From contig JAMCRR010000151.1 of the NCBI GenBank assembly GCA_023381565.1, positions 48,842 to 112,841 of the forward strand: a DNA stretch of 64,000 bases, read 5' to 3'. The translations under genes and the position numbers were made by a program. The notes under the pieces are model-generated. The model was not told where the DNA came from and searched no databases. It worked only from the letters and a program-made list of their open reading frames with translations. Source of the stretch: Chloroflexota bacterium (GTDB lineage: Bacteria; Chloroflexota; Anaerolineae; Anaerolineales; Anaerolineaceae). Shown here piece after piece: positions 25,458 through 33,245 of the stretch; position 1 is the first letter of the stretch; the number at the start of each line of letters is the position of its first letter.

Positions 25458-26720
25458 ATGCAAGCTCAAACTGCAGTGAATACGTTCGTCCACGAGACTG
25501 GCGGCTGGGTAGCCTCCCAATTGGAAGCATGCACGCGTTGCGGGATGTGCGCGGAAGCTTGCCACTTTTATCAGGGGACCGGTAATCCGGAGTTAGCACC
25601 AGTCTGGAAGGTCGAACTCCTGAAAAGGGCTTATGAGCAACGTTTTACTATCATTGGCAAGCTCAAACTGGCCACGGGGATCGATCATCACGTTACCGAC
25701 GACAATCTTTTACACTGGAGCAAGATCGTTTATGAAGCCTGCACTTTATGCAATAAATGCTCTATGGTATGCCCTATGGGAATCCAGCTTGGGCCATTGA
25801 TCCATGAAGTGCGTACAGGGTTGTCTGCTGCAGGGATGGTGCCGGCAGACCTGATGTCCGCGGTCCACAAACAGGAGGCTGAAGGCAGTCCCCTGGGGGT
25901 CACAGACAGCGTGTATGATGACCGGCTGGAATTTTTCGAAGATGAATATGAGATCAAGTTGCCAGTCGATAAAAAGGGTGCTGACACCCTGGTGGTTTTC
26001 AGCTCGATTGAGATCATGAAATACCCTGGAAATATTGCCGCCATCGCAAAGATCCTGAATGCAGCGGGAGAGAATTGGACTTTGAGCCACGCCGGGCGAG
26101 AGGTGGTCAATTTTGCCTTTTTCGAGGGCGATAATGAGGAGACTGTTCTCTTCTTGAAGCGTATCTTCGATGCAGCAAAAGATCTGGGTGTGAAACGCAT
26201 CGTTGTCACCGAATGTGGTCACGCGTATGATGCCATACGCTGGACGGCAGCGAATCTGATGGATGTTCCCGAAGGAGTTGAAATCACCCACATCGCGCAC
26301 CTGCTTGGTGAGTTGGTGAGGACGGGTCGCATAAAGCTCAAAGAGGGGATGTACGATAACGGCGGCACAATCACCTTTCACGATGCCTGCAAGATCCAGA
26401 GACGTGGGGGGCACATCCAGGAACCACGAGACGTGCTTCACGTCCTTGCGCCGAAATCCTTTAAGGAGATGATACCTAACCGGGCGGAAGCCATCTGCTG
26501 CGGAGGTGGAGGCGGAGTGATCGCGATCAAAGAAGCCGATCCATATCGTTATGCGGCGTTTGAGTTGAAGGTCGACCAGCTTAAAAAAGTGGGAGCATCA
26601 ACGGTCGTCATGGGCTGTAGCAACTGCCGGCTGCAATTCGACGACTGCGTCCAGCACTTCAACCTTGACGTCAAAGTAGCTGGCTTAAGCCAGATGGTTG
26701 CAGACGCTTTGATTGAATAA
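25458..26720 (+). CDS. isp2: Isp2: HdrD/DsrK-like iron-sulfur protein with CCG domains
   Basis: The 420-residue protein (start 25458, AAGGAGGG upstream) has two ferredoxin-type [4Fe-4S] motifs, CTRCGMCAEAC and CTLCNKCSMVCPMG. A CCG domain follows (Cys, 35 residues, CC, 38 residues, CxxC: DACKIQRR, ICCGGGGG, GCSNCRLQF). CCG domains hold non-cubane clusters that reduce disulfides in HdrD and DsrK. As Isp2 it should connect the membrane cytochrome Isp1 to a cytosolic disulfide- or persulfide-type acceptor. The acceptor in this organism is not known. The lipoyl carrier encoded upstream is the obvious candidate. Confidence 0.92.
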   Translation: MQAQTAVNTFVHETGGWVASQLEACTRCGMCAEACHFYQGTGNPELAPVWKVELLKRAYEQRFTIIGKLKLATGIDHHVTDDNLLHWSKIVYEACTLCNKCSMVCPMGIQLGPLIHEVRTGLSAAGMVPADLMSAVHKQEAEGSPLGVTDSVYDDRLEFFEDEYEIKLPVDKKGADTLVVFSSIEIMKYPGNIAAIAKILNAAGENWTLSHAGREVVNFAFFEGDNEETVLFLKRIFDAAKDLGVKRIVVTECGHAYDAIRWTAANLMDVPEGVEITHIAHLLGELVRTGRIKLKEGMYDNGGTITFHDACKIQRRGGHIQEPRDVLHVLAPKSFKEMIPNRAEAICCGGGGGVIAIKEADPYRYAAFELKVDQLKKVGASTVVMGCSNCRLQFDDCVQHFNLDVKVAGLSQMVADALIE

Positions 26721-26730
26721 GGAGACCAGA

Positions 26731-28470
26731 ATGGCTCAACGATTAGTAATTGACCCGATCACACGCATCGAAGGACATCTCCGGATTGAAGCGTCCGTCG
26801 ATAGCAGCAATACGATCACGGATGCATACTCCTCCGGCACCATGGTCCGTGGAATCGAAATCATTTTGAAGGGACGCGATCCCAGAGAGGCCTGGGCATT
26901 TGCTCAACGCGCTTGCGGTGTTTGCACAACAGTCCATTCCTTTGCCTCCATCCGTTCGGTTGAAGATGCCCTTGGAATTCAGATCCCGGCAGCTGCCAAT
27001 CTGATCCGAAACCTGATGATCGCCCAGCAATATGCGCATGACCACGTCATGCATTTCTACCACCTGCACGCACTCGATTTCGTCGATGTCGTCGCGGCAC
27101 TTAAAGCAGACCCGGCTCAAACCTCGGCGATACAGCAGAAAATATCTCCATGGCCGAAGGCCTCAACGGGATATTTCAGCGATATTCAGAAAAAGGTGCA
27201 GGCTATCGTCGCCAGCGGCCAACTGTCGATCTTCACCAACGGGTATTGGGGTCATCCTGCCTATAAACTTCCTCCTGAAGTGGATCTGCTGGCTGTGGCG
27301 CATTATCTTGAAGCGCTGGATTGGCAAAAAGATGTCGTTAAAATCCATACCATTTTCGGGGGGAAGAATCCTCATCCCAACTTCGTTGTGGGTGGGGTGC
27401 CATTCCCCATAGATCCAAACCAGGAAGTGGCTTTGAACGCGTACTACCTGGGGGTGATCAGCGATTCCATTGACAAAATCACCCAATTCGTCGACCAGGT
27501 ATACCTCCCCGATTTGTTGGCGATCGCGCCCTATTACCTGGATTATGGCAGCCTGGGCGAAGGTCTGGGTAATTTCCTGACCTGGGGAGAATTCCCTGCT
27601 ACCGACAACCACGATACCTCGAAGTTCCTCGTGCCCCGTGCGTTGATCCTCAACCGCGATTTGAACAATGTGGTTGAGCCTGATCCTACCGATATGGCCT
27701 CCATGCAAGAGTTCATAACCCACTCCTGGTATAAGTATAATGGCGGGGACCAGGTCGGCCTGGGACCGTGGAACGGAGAGACCAATTTCAATTACACCGC
27801 GCCCAAACCCCCCTATGATTTCCTGCAGGTCGATCAGAAATATTCCTGGCTGAAGGCACCCCGTTGGAAGGAAACGGCGGTTGAGGTCGGACCGCTGGCG
27901 CGCGTGCTGGCAATGTATGCTCATGGCAATGCCCAGGTCCAGGAGTTGGTCAAGACTGTGCTGACGACCTTGAATATACCCATTACAGCAGTCTTCTCAA
28001 CTCTTGGACGAACGGCTGCCCGCGCAATTGAGACGAAGGTCTTCGCGGATAGCATGTCGGGCTATTTTACCGATCTGATCACCGAGATCAAAAAAGGGAA
28101 CACGTCGACCTTCAATGGTGATCGCTGGGAACCCATCACCTGGCCATCTTCAGCGCGTGGATTTGGTTACATGGAAGCGCCACGCGGGGCTTTGGGGCAT
28201 TGGATTGTGATCCAGAATGGAAAGATCGATAATTATCAAATGGTGGTGCCAACCACGTGGAATGCATCCCCTCGCGATAATAATAGCAAACCTGGCGCTT
28301 ACGAGGCCTCCCTGGTAGGCACGAAATTGGCCATTCCTGACCAACCGCTTGAGGTCTTGCGCACCATCCATTCGTTTGATCCATGCATGGCATGCGCGAT
28401 TCATCTGGTGGATGCTCAAGGACAGGACCTCGGCGAGGCCTCTTTTGGCCTGCACGTCGGCGTCTCCTGA
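26731..28470 (+). CDS. hynL: [NiFe]-hydrogenase large subunit (HynL)
   Basis: Start ATG 26731 (AAGGAGACC upstream) gives a 579-residue protein with the N-terminal Ni-ligand motif RACGVCTTVHSF and the C-terminal one HSFDPCMACAIH. It begins with VIDPITRIEGHLRIEA, as in group 1 uptake hydrogenases. A C-terminal peptide of about 20 residues after the DPCMACAIH motif (LVDAQGQDLGEASFG...) should be removed by the protease encoded next, 7 bases away. HynL has no signal of its own and is co-exported with HynS through the Tat system. It is the fourth gene of the Isp cassette. Confidence 0.95.
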   Translation: MAQRLVIDPITRIEGHLRIEASVDSSNTITDAYSSGTMVRGIEIILKGRDPREAWAFAQRACGVCTTVHSFASIRSVEDALGIQIPAAANLIRNLMIAQQYAHDHVMHFYHLHALDFVDVVAALKADPAQTSAIQQKISPWPKASTGYFSDIQKKVQAIVASGQLSIFTNGYWGHPAYKLPPEVDLLAVAHYLEALDWQKDVVKIHTIFGGKNPHPNFVVGGVPFPIDPNQEVALNAYYLGVISDSIDKITQFVDQVYLPDLLAIAPYYLDYGSLGEGLGNFLTWGEFPATDNHDTSKFLVPRALILNRDLNNVVEPDPTDMASMQEFITHSWYKYNGGDQVGLGPWNGETNFNYTAPKPPYDFLQVDQKYSWLKAPRWKETAVEVGPLARVLAMYAHGNAQVQELVKTVLTTLNIPITAVFSTLGRTAARAIETKVFADSMSGYFTDLITEIKKGNTSTFNGDRWEPITWPSSARGFGYMEAPRGALGHWIVIQNGKIDNYQMVVPTTWNASPRDNNSKPGAYEASLVGTKLAIPDQPLEVLRTIHSFDPCMACAIHLVDAQGQDLGEASFGLHVGVS

Positions 28471-28477
28471 TCAGCCC

Positions 28478-28969
28478 ATGAACTCAGATGGCCGTAAAGT
28501 AGTGCTGGGTTTAGGAAATATTCTCAACCGAGATGAAGGTGTGGGCGTCCAGGCTTTAAAAGTCCTGGACGCCCAGTTAGGCCCCCAGCAGGAATTGGAA
28601 CTGATTGACGGCGGCGTGTTGGGGTTGAACCTTCTTTCTCTCGTAGAAGAATGCAGCCATTTATTAATATTGGATGCGGTAAATGCCGGCAAACCTGCGG
28701 GGACGGTTATTGAACTGGCCAGAGATGAGATCCCGTTGTATTCCGGGATTAAATTATCTGAGCACCAGGTATCCTTTCAGGAAGTCCTGGGATTGGCTAA
28801 CTTTCGAGGACGGATGCCGGCCCACCTTTACCTTATTGGCGTCCAACCCCAGGATTTATCCATTGGTCTGGAGCTAAGCCAATCTGTGAGCCGTGTGTTG
28901 CCAGAAGTTGTGGCTCGATCTTGCGCTATGTTGGAACGGTGGGGGTTAATTCACCAACGAGGAGAATAA
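28478..28969 (+). CDS. hynD: Hydrogenase maturation protease (HynD/HyaD/HupD family)
   Basis: ATG 28478 gives a 163-residue protein with KVVLGLGNILNRDEGVGVQAL, where the Asp/Glu are metal ligands of this family, and LLILDAVNAGKPAGTVIEL, followed by SEHQVSFQEVLGLA with the conserved His. These proteases remove the C-terminal peptide of the large subunit once Ni is inserted. It lies 7 bases after hynL, so the two genes are translated together. No hypABCDEF genes are visible in the window. Confidence 0.93.
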   Translation: MNSDGRKVVLGLGNILNRDEGVGVQALKVLDAQLGPQQELELIDGGVLGLNLLSLVEECSHLLILDAVNAGKPAGTVIELARDEIPLYSGIKLSEHQVSFQEVLGLANFRGRMPAHLYLIGVQPQDLSIGLELSQSVSRVLPEVVARSCAMLERWGLIHQRGE

Positions 28970-28976
28970 TCTGGAT

Positions 28977-30023
28977 ATGGATTACCTGTTCCTGGATGCT
29001 GTATCCTGGCAGTACAGCCAGGCGCTCTATCATGCTGCCGCATATTTAGGTAGAGAAGCCTTAATCATCCTGCGCCCTGCCACTCCCTACGTTTGCCTGG
29101 GCTATCACCAGGATGCGCGAGCAGAAATCGACCTGGACTTTGCCAGAGAAGCTTCCATTCCTGTTTTTCGGCGCGAAGTCGGAGGAGGCGCAGTTTACCT
29201 GGACGGCGACCAATTGTTTTTCCAGCTCATAATCCGGCAAGATCATCCTTCTGTCCCTCGGAATATCGCCGGGTTTTACGCGAAATTCCTTCAACCGGTG
29301 GTAAGTACTTACCAGGAATTTGGTGTTCCAGCGAAGTATCGTCCGGTCAATGATATCCTCGCGAACGGGAGAAAAATCTCGGGTACAGGCGCAGGGCAAA
29401 TTTCTGAAATGAATATTCTGGTAGGGAACTTCATTCAGGATTTCAATTATGACATGATGTCGCGAGTCCTTAGGGTGCCGGATGAGAAATTTCGCGACAA
29501 GGTTTACAAGACGATGGTTGACAATCTGACCACATTCAAGCGTGAAACCGGGCATATTCCGGCCAATGCTGACCTGGCTGCCAGCCTGGTTCGCCACTGC
29601 GAGCCTTTGCTGGGTGAAATGAGGCCGACTGGCCTTGACCAGGAATTGACCAGTAAAGCAGATGAGCTCCTTTTAGAAATGGATTCACCAGAGTGGCTGC
29701 TGGCGAACGACCAGCGCCGCCTGGTTCCAAGCCGGGTCAAAATTGTGGAAGGGGTTTATGTCATTGAGAAGATGTTAAAAACGCCCGGGGGGTTAGTACG
29801 CGTCACGGCGGTAGACCTCAACGGTCGTCTAAGTAATGTCCACATTTCGGGGGACTTCTTCTTCTTCCCTGCGATCAAGCTGACTGAATTGGAGAAAAAC
29901 CTCGAAGGGGTTCCGTTGGAGAAAGAAGATATTACCCGATCGATCGATCGTTTTTATCAGGCGCAGCAGATCGAATCTCCAGGGGTAATGCCGGAGGATT
30001 TCGCGACGGTTCTTACCCAATAA
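28977..30023 (+). CDS. lplA: Lipoate-protein ligase A family protein
   Basis: The 348-residue protein has the lipoate ligase core: CLGYHQDARAEIDLDFA, the nucleotide-binding RREVGGGAVYLDGDQLFFQL, and the catalytic lysine loop PVNDILANGRKISGTGAGQ. The last ~100 residues include the LplA C-terminal domain (ERVKIVEGVYVIEKML-like region). It attaches lipoate (or octanoate) to a lipoyl lysine. It lies 7 bases after the maturation protease, so the cluster begins with a lipoyl carrier and ends with a ligase. A dedicated pair, as in the sLpl systems of sHdr clusters, is the likely meaning. Confidence 0.9.
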   Translation: MDYLFLDAVSWQYSQALYHAAAYLGREALIILRPATPYVCLGYHQDARAEIDLDFAREASIPVFRREVGGGAVYLDGDQLFFQLIIRQDHPSVPRNIAGFYAKFLQPVVSTYQEFGVPAKYRPVNDILANGRKISGTGAGQISEMNILVGNFIQDFNYDMMSRVLRVPDEKFRDKVYKTMVDNLTTFKRETGHIPANADLAASLVRHCEPLLGEMRPTGLDQELTSKADELLLEMDSPEWLLANDQRRLVPSRVKIVEGVYVIEKMLKTPGGLVRVTAVDLNGRLSNVHISGDFFFFPAIKLTELEKNLEGVPLEKEDITRSIDRFYQAQQIESPGVMPEDFATVLTQ

Positions 30024-30117
30024 ATCAATCGTCCCTAACCCCTTCGATCCCGATGGCAGCCTGGCATCCTCCCCTAATACACCCACGCATATCCCAATTA
30101 ATCCATCTTCTATAACA

Positions 30118-30196
30118 ACAGGGTAAACCCTGTAAATAAACCCTGATTATCCCCTTTGGCAGATGCGGGCTGTCTCGCCGCGCGCTACATTATAGT
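30118..30196 (+). promoter_or_regulatory. Conserved activator-type promoter region (palindrome + CCCTTTGGCAGATGC + -10)
   Basis: ACAGGGT-AA-ACCCTGT (30118-30133) is a perfect 7-bp dyad. It is followed by CCCTTTGGCAGATGC (30152-30166) and by GCGCGCTAC with TATAGT (30191-30196) at a fixed distance. The same elements recur at 37293-37372, with the same 29-base distance between TTGGCA and the -10 and with the outer pair of the dyad changed A/T to G/C on both sides. No -35 sequence is seen at the proper distance, which points to an activator-dependent promoter. It drives the gene at 30221 after a short leader. Confidence 0.65.
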
Positions 30197-30220
30197 CAGA
30201 ATCCTATAAGGAGAGCTGCT

Positions 30221-30487
30221 ATGCCGCAATACTTCAAGATCAAAATCAAAGGACACCTGGACACAAGCTGGTCGGAATGGTTTGCAGGTTTGAAGTTGAC
30301 ACATTTGGAAGGAGATGTGACCCTGCTTTCCGGTCCGTTGTCCGACCAGGCTGCCCTCCACGGACTGCTCGAGCGCATCCGCGACTTAAACCTGACTCTT
30401 GTTTCGGTGAACTGTGGCGGTCCATCCGCCCAGTCTTCTAAGAAGAAAAATAGAGAGGAGAAATCAAATGGCGACACTTACGGGTGA
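30221..30487 (+). CDS. Small hypothetical protein (paralogue at 58741-58965)
   Basis: This 88-residue protein begins MPQYFKIKIKGHLDTSWSEW and continues FAGLKLTHLEGDVTLLSGPL and then SDQAALHGLLERIRDLNLTL. It matches the minus-strand gene at 58741: both have YFxIxxxGxLxxxWSxWFxGL and SGxLxDQAALxGxLxxxxxLxLxLxS, with no other motif. AAGGAG precedes the ATG. The last 20 bases overlap the next gene, which starts at 30468. Its function is unknown; the fold is probably a small alpha/beta one. Confidence 0.8.
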   Translation: MPQYFKIKIKGHLDTSWSEWFAGLKLTHLEGDVTLLSGPLSDQAALHGLLERIRDLNLTLVSVNCGGPSAQSSKKKNREEKSNGDTYG

Positions 30488-31253
30488 ATCAAAGCGCAAG
30501 AACCTTGGGCTGCTTATCGCGGTGGGGATCGTCCTTGCCCTGGCGCTTATAGCTGTGGTGGGTTTCGTTTTCCTCAGCAACAGCGCGGCTGGCGATGTGC
30601 TCACATATAACCTGTCGGAGCCTCTCGGACAGGCAAAGGCTGTGAAGTTCGATATCGACAACGGCGACGGCAACCTGACGGTCGACAGCCTCGCCAGCGG
30701 CGATCAGGCGCTGGCAAGCGGAACGCTGCAGTATATGGAAAACCAGGGTCTGCCAGGCCGTTCTTTGAGCACTGAAAACGGCCAGACTACTCTGGCTTTG
30801 AAAGCAGGCGACAGCGGGCAGCCCTGGTCCGGCTTACCCTGGGAGACCTGCAATGGGGCCACCGAATGGAAGCTCTATCTTAACCCGGATGTTTCATCCG
30901 AGGTCACTGCTCACAGCGATGGGGGTAACGTCATCCTCAACCTGGCCAGTATGGCAGTTACCCGCCTGATGGCAGACACCGGCGGAGGCAACATGGAAGT
31001 AATCCTGCCCGATCACATCACCAGCCTGAATGTGTCGGCCAAGGCAGGCGCCGGGAATGTTAATGTGCACCTGCCTGATGGGATCGCAGCTCGCATCCAC
31101 GCATCCAGCGGTTTGGGGAAAGTGGTCGTGGATCCACAATTCAGCCAGATCGACGAGCACACGTACCAGTCTCCGGATTACGACACTGCTCTGAATAAGA
31201 TCGAGATCGCTGCTGAAAGCGGAGCCGGGAACGTGAGCGTCACAATCAAATAA
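30468..31253 (+). CDS. Membrane-anchored beta-rich surface protein (DUF2154/DUF4097-like, tentative)
   Basis: Start ATG 30468 has GAGAGGAGAA upstream. After a basic start (ESKRKNLG) one membrane helix (residues about 13-34) leads into an extracytoplasmic beta-rich domain with repeating GxGN motifs: IDNGDGNLTVD, SDGGNVILNL, TGGGNMEVIL, GAGNVNVHL and GAGNVSVTIK. This repeated GGGN/GAGNV ladder suggests a beta-helix like the cell-wall-active antibiotic response and DUF4097 proteins. Its nearest relative is the next gene. It may sense or protect the envelope. Confidence 0.75.
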   Translation: MATLTGESKRKNLGLLIAVGIVLALALIAVVGFVFLSNSAAGDVLTYNLSEPLGQAKAVKFDIDNGDGNLTVDSLASGDQALASGTLQYMENQGLPGRSLSTENGQTTLALKAGDSGQPWSGLPWETCNGATEWKLYLNPDVSSEVTAHSDGGNVILNLASMAVTRLMADTGGGNMEVILPDHITSLNVSAKAGAGNVNVHLPDGIAARIHASSGLGKVVVDPQFSQIDEHTYQSPDYDTALNKIEIAAESGAGNVSVTIK

Positions 31254-31295
31254 GTTACGAACAGCGAACTATCCATTCTGCATGGAGGTGTAATT

Positions 31296-31964
31296 ATGGC
31301 AAAGAAAGTTCTCATGGTTAACCTGTCCGAACCCCTGGGGAGCATGACGGCAGCCAATTTCGATATCAGCGCAGGGACAGGCAACCTGACCATCGAACGC
31401 AACGACGGCGGCGAGGGATACCTGGCAAGCGGCGCGCTGGAATACCTGGAAAAACAAGGACCACCCACCTGGAAGGTGGATGAGAAGGGCGGCCGGGCTG
31501 TCCTTACGCTGAAGGCAAGCGGAGGCCGGCAACCCGGGTTCCGTCTTCCCTGGGCAGCCTGTAATGGGGAAACCAACTGGCATATCCATCTCAACCCCGG
31601 TGTGCCGTCAGAGATCACGGCTTACAGCGGAGGCGGCAACGTCCGGCTTGACCTGGCGGGGATGGCTGTGCAGCGCGTATCGGCCGAAACCGGCGGAGGT
31701 AATATAGATGTGGTTTTACCGGAGAGTGCGCCTGACATTAGCGTGGCTGCCAAGTCGGGGGCAGGGAATGTGACGGTCGAGATCGGCAGTGGTTTTGCGG
31801 CTCGCATTCAAGCTTTTACCGGCCTTGGCAAGGTGATCGTTGATCCATGCTTTAGCCAGACCGGCAAGGATACGTACCAGTCGCCTGACTACGAAGGTGC
31901 TGCCAACAAAGCGGACCTCACCCTCAAGAGCGGCGCAGGCAATGTGATCGTAAAGACGAGGTAA
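31296..31964 (+). CDS. Paralogue of the upstream beta-rich protein, without a membrane anchor
   Basis: The 222-residue protein aligns along its whole length with the product of 30468-31253: both have NLSEPLGxxxAxxFDI, SLPWxxCNG(A/E)T, SGGGNVRLDLAGMAVxRxxAxTGGGN, SGAGNVTVEI and DTYQSPDYEGAAN. It begins KKVLMVNLSEPLG and has no signal peptide or membrane helix, so it should remain in the cytosol or leave by an unknown route. A GGAGG site precedes the ATG. This is a tandem duplication that lost the anchor. Confidence 0.75.
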   Translation: MAKKVLMVNLSEPLGSMTAANFDISAGTGNLTIERNDGGEGYLASGALEYLEKQGPPTWKVDEKGGRAVLTLKASGGRQPGFRLPWAACNGETNWHIHLNPGVPSEITAYSGGGNVRLDLAGMAVQRVSAETGGGNIDVVLPESAPDISVAAKSGAGNVTVEIGSGFAARIQAFTGLGKVIVDPCFSQTGKDTYQSPDYEGAANKADLTLKSGAGNVIVKTR

Positions 31965-32008
31965 CGCACGGATGGCGATTCATAGGGGAGAGAAAGTGCT
32001 CGGTTCAG

Positions 32009-32039
32009 GGAGGGCAGCCCGGTTGCCGGGCAGCCCTCC
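32009..32039 (+). terminator. Strong hairpin after the tandem beta-protein genes
   Basis: The arms GGAGGGCAGCCCGG and its partner up to 32039 form a stem of 13-14 bp with one A/A mismatch and a very short loop. No T-run follows, so it may be a 3' stabiliser or a Rho-assisted terminator. The rest of 31965-32485 shows no convincing gene; a 90-codon open frame at 31972-32244 spans this hairpin and is not credible. Confidence 0.5.
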
Positions 32040-32485
32040 AGGTCATGTAGCACCCTACATGGAAAAAGCGATGGAGCGGCAGGGTATAATATCCATATCA
32101 GTTGCCCGACCGAATAAGTTTTTTCCCCGGTTTAATCGTGTGACCATCCCCGGTGCTCGATCCCTGGTGTCTCGCCATACAGTTGAGAGGATCGAGTTAC
32201 GGATAGGAACTCCCACAGGCAGTCGTGGGTTGGCCGGGCTTTGATTGAAGTGAGAGAGGGATTATGCTGGCAGACCCAGCGGATTTAAAGTTGCATCCAC
32301 ATGGTGGCAACCCGCAAGTGATTGAAAATAGCTCTTGATTGTCATTTTTGGCATCCATTGGATGAGCCTTATCTATGCAAAATAAGCGTAAATATACAGG
32401 ACACAATCCGACAGAAAATCGATGCGCCAAGGATGTATCAACGGTGGAAACCGGAAATTGACCGAATGGAGAGGGAGGCAATGCG

Positions 32486-33196
32486 ATGACTGTTGGTCAA
32501 GCTGAACACAGTGGGAATAGATGGGCGAGTGTTGAAACCCTATCTGTTGTCTGGATTGGATTATCCCTGGCGGCCTTAATCCCGGCGACGGTGTACCTTC
32601 AAGGTGCTTTCCCTATATTTACCGTGATCTGGTTGGTGGTGCCCCTGGTGGTGGTCGTACGTGCTGGTGATCCCAAGCGAATCGGTGTTCGCGGTATTTC
32701 GTGGCAACTGCTGCTCAGCACTTTCGCCGTCAATATAAGCGCCTTATTGTTGATCTCGCTTTTGGTGGAACCCTGGTCCCACGCTTATCAAGAGCTGGTC
32801 AGAGGGGCTGTCACCAATACACCCCCAGATACTACCTTCGCCTGGCTGGTTCGCTTTACCGGATTGGAAGCATGGGCTGGCTTATTGTTATACAGCGGGC
32901 TGGTGACGATTTTTGGAGAAGAGGTGTTTTTCAGGGGCTGGCTGCTACAGTCTCTCCAGCACCGGATGGGCAGGATCTGGACGATTGTCATTCAGGCAGC
33001 TCTATTTACCCTGCCGCAGCTTCTGGCTGCGCTGCTTCTCACCCCGGTTCAGGGTGTGATTTATGTGGTTTTGTATAGCTTCCTGGGTGTTGGGCTTGTC
33101 GGCGGGTGGGCAGCCGAGCGCACCCAGAGCATCTGGCCAAGCCTGGTCTCTGCGACAATATGGAATGCGATCATAACCGCTTGGGTTTTAAGATAA
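32486..33196 (+). CDS. CPBP intramembrane metalloprotease (CAAX/Abi family)
   Basis: The 236-residue multi-helix membrane protein has the family signature FGEEVFFRGWLLQSLQHRMG (EExxxR) and the later helix regions LFTLPQLLAALL and WPSLVSATIWNAI. CPBP proteins are glutamate-type intramembrane proteases; some give bacteriocin self-immunity. GGGAGG precedes the ATG at 32486. A second family member is at 49692-50522. Its substrate is unknown. Confidence 0.82.
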   Translation: MTVGQAEHSGNRWASVETLSVVWIGLSLAALIPATVYLQGAFPIFTVIWLVVPLVVVVRAGDPKRIGVRGISWQLLLSTFAVNISALLLISLLVEPWSHAYQELVRGAVTNTPPDTTFAWLVRFTGLEAWAGLLLYSGLVTIFGEEVFFRGWLLQSLQHRMGRIWTIVIQAALFTLPQLLAALLLTPVQGVIYVVLYSFLGVGLVGGWAAERTQSIWPSLVSATIWNAIITAWVLR

Positions 33197-33245
33197 TCGC
33201 AGCCAGCGGATTGGAGTGCCCTCTCACTTGACAACTATGGAGACA

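Noticed and set aside
31972..32244. 90-codon open frame behind the beta-rich proteins
   Set aside because: It spans a strong hairpin, has no ribosome site and low-complexity composition.
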